Below, piece after piece: positions 1 through 64,000 of a stretch of DNA of 64,000 nt. Source of the DNA: Amorphochlora amoebiformis (Eukaryota; Cercozoa; Chlorarachniophyceae). The notes beneath the pieces are model-generated. The model saw only the letters and a list, made by a program, of their open reading frames with translations, did not search any database and was not told the DNA's origin. The DNA is taken from positions 230,684-294,683 of the forward strand of contig BAAHQB010000243.1 of NCBI GenBank assembly GCA_054601695.1. Reading direction: 5' to 3'. Numbering within the stretch: the first letter of the stretch is position 1; the number at the start of each line of letters is the position of its first letter. Both the position numbers and the translations under genes were made by a program.

Positions 1-54
1 TTAGACATAAATATTATATTATATTGTATAAGATGATTTCTATAATATATATAT

Positions 55-63959
<63,905 letters not shown>

Positions 63960-64000
63960 CTACAATGTTTGCGTATTGTGGTTGGATGTCAAAAATACAA

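Overview
The window is eukaryotic nuclear DNA from an unidentified, probably unicellular, organism. It is dominated by (TA)n microsatellite, with (CA/TG)n, (CG)n, (GA)n and (ATT)n tracts. Small islands of normal-complexity sequence, usually 40-120 bp, are scattered through it. Read on the minus strand, nearly every island starts after an AG acceptor (often TATATAG, TTTTAG or TTCAG) and ends before a GT donor (often GTATAT, GTACAT or GTGAG). It also translates without a stop in the phase left by the previous island. The chain holds from 63959 down to 108: about 100 coding exons, roughly 7 kb or 2,340 codons. The simplest reading is one giant minus-strand gene that starts upstream of the right edge and continues past the left edge. 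The universal stop code fits every exon. I cannot name the lineage; a repeat-rich protist of the alveolate/rhizarian kind is only a guess.

The spliced product reads as a large modular protein. In N-to-C order (high to low coordinates) it has: a charged Lys/Glu/Ser region (exons 1-9); helical ARM/HEAT-like text; a CUB-like beta-sandwich (exons 13-17, around 53-50.8 kb); more helical text (exons 20-53); a small segment with the look of a HERC-type beta insert (exons 52-56); a RanBP2-type zinc finger (exons 59-60, 21.6-20.9 kb); a SPRY domain carrying a charged insertion (exons 67-75, 15.9-11.2 kb); a UBA domain (exons 77-78, 10.7-10.2 kb); a second CUB-like domain (exons 93-97, 4.3-2.4 kb); and a further helical region to the left edge. 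Ubiquitin-binding modules combined with SPRY and CUB-like domains suggest a giant HERC/ZZEF1-like or HECT-type ubiquitin-ligase scaffold. No HECT or RING is visible here, so ligase activity is inference.

Introns fall into two classes: short ones (about 55-160 nt, ordinary sequence) and long ones (about 0.3-1.6 kb, almost entirely TA-type repeats). Long introns also hold three (CG)n blocks (32.1, 35.6 and 37.1 kb), a 0.7-kb (GGAGA) purine satellite (18.2 kb), and copies of an interspersed element with TTGTTA/TAACAA ends and a tRNA-like end (19.5, 29.4, 30.0, 36.8 and 47.0 kb). Long open frames rich in Ile-Tyr or Arg-Ala dipeptides are translated microsatellite, not genes. I found no other protein gene, tRNA, rRNA or CRISPR array.
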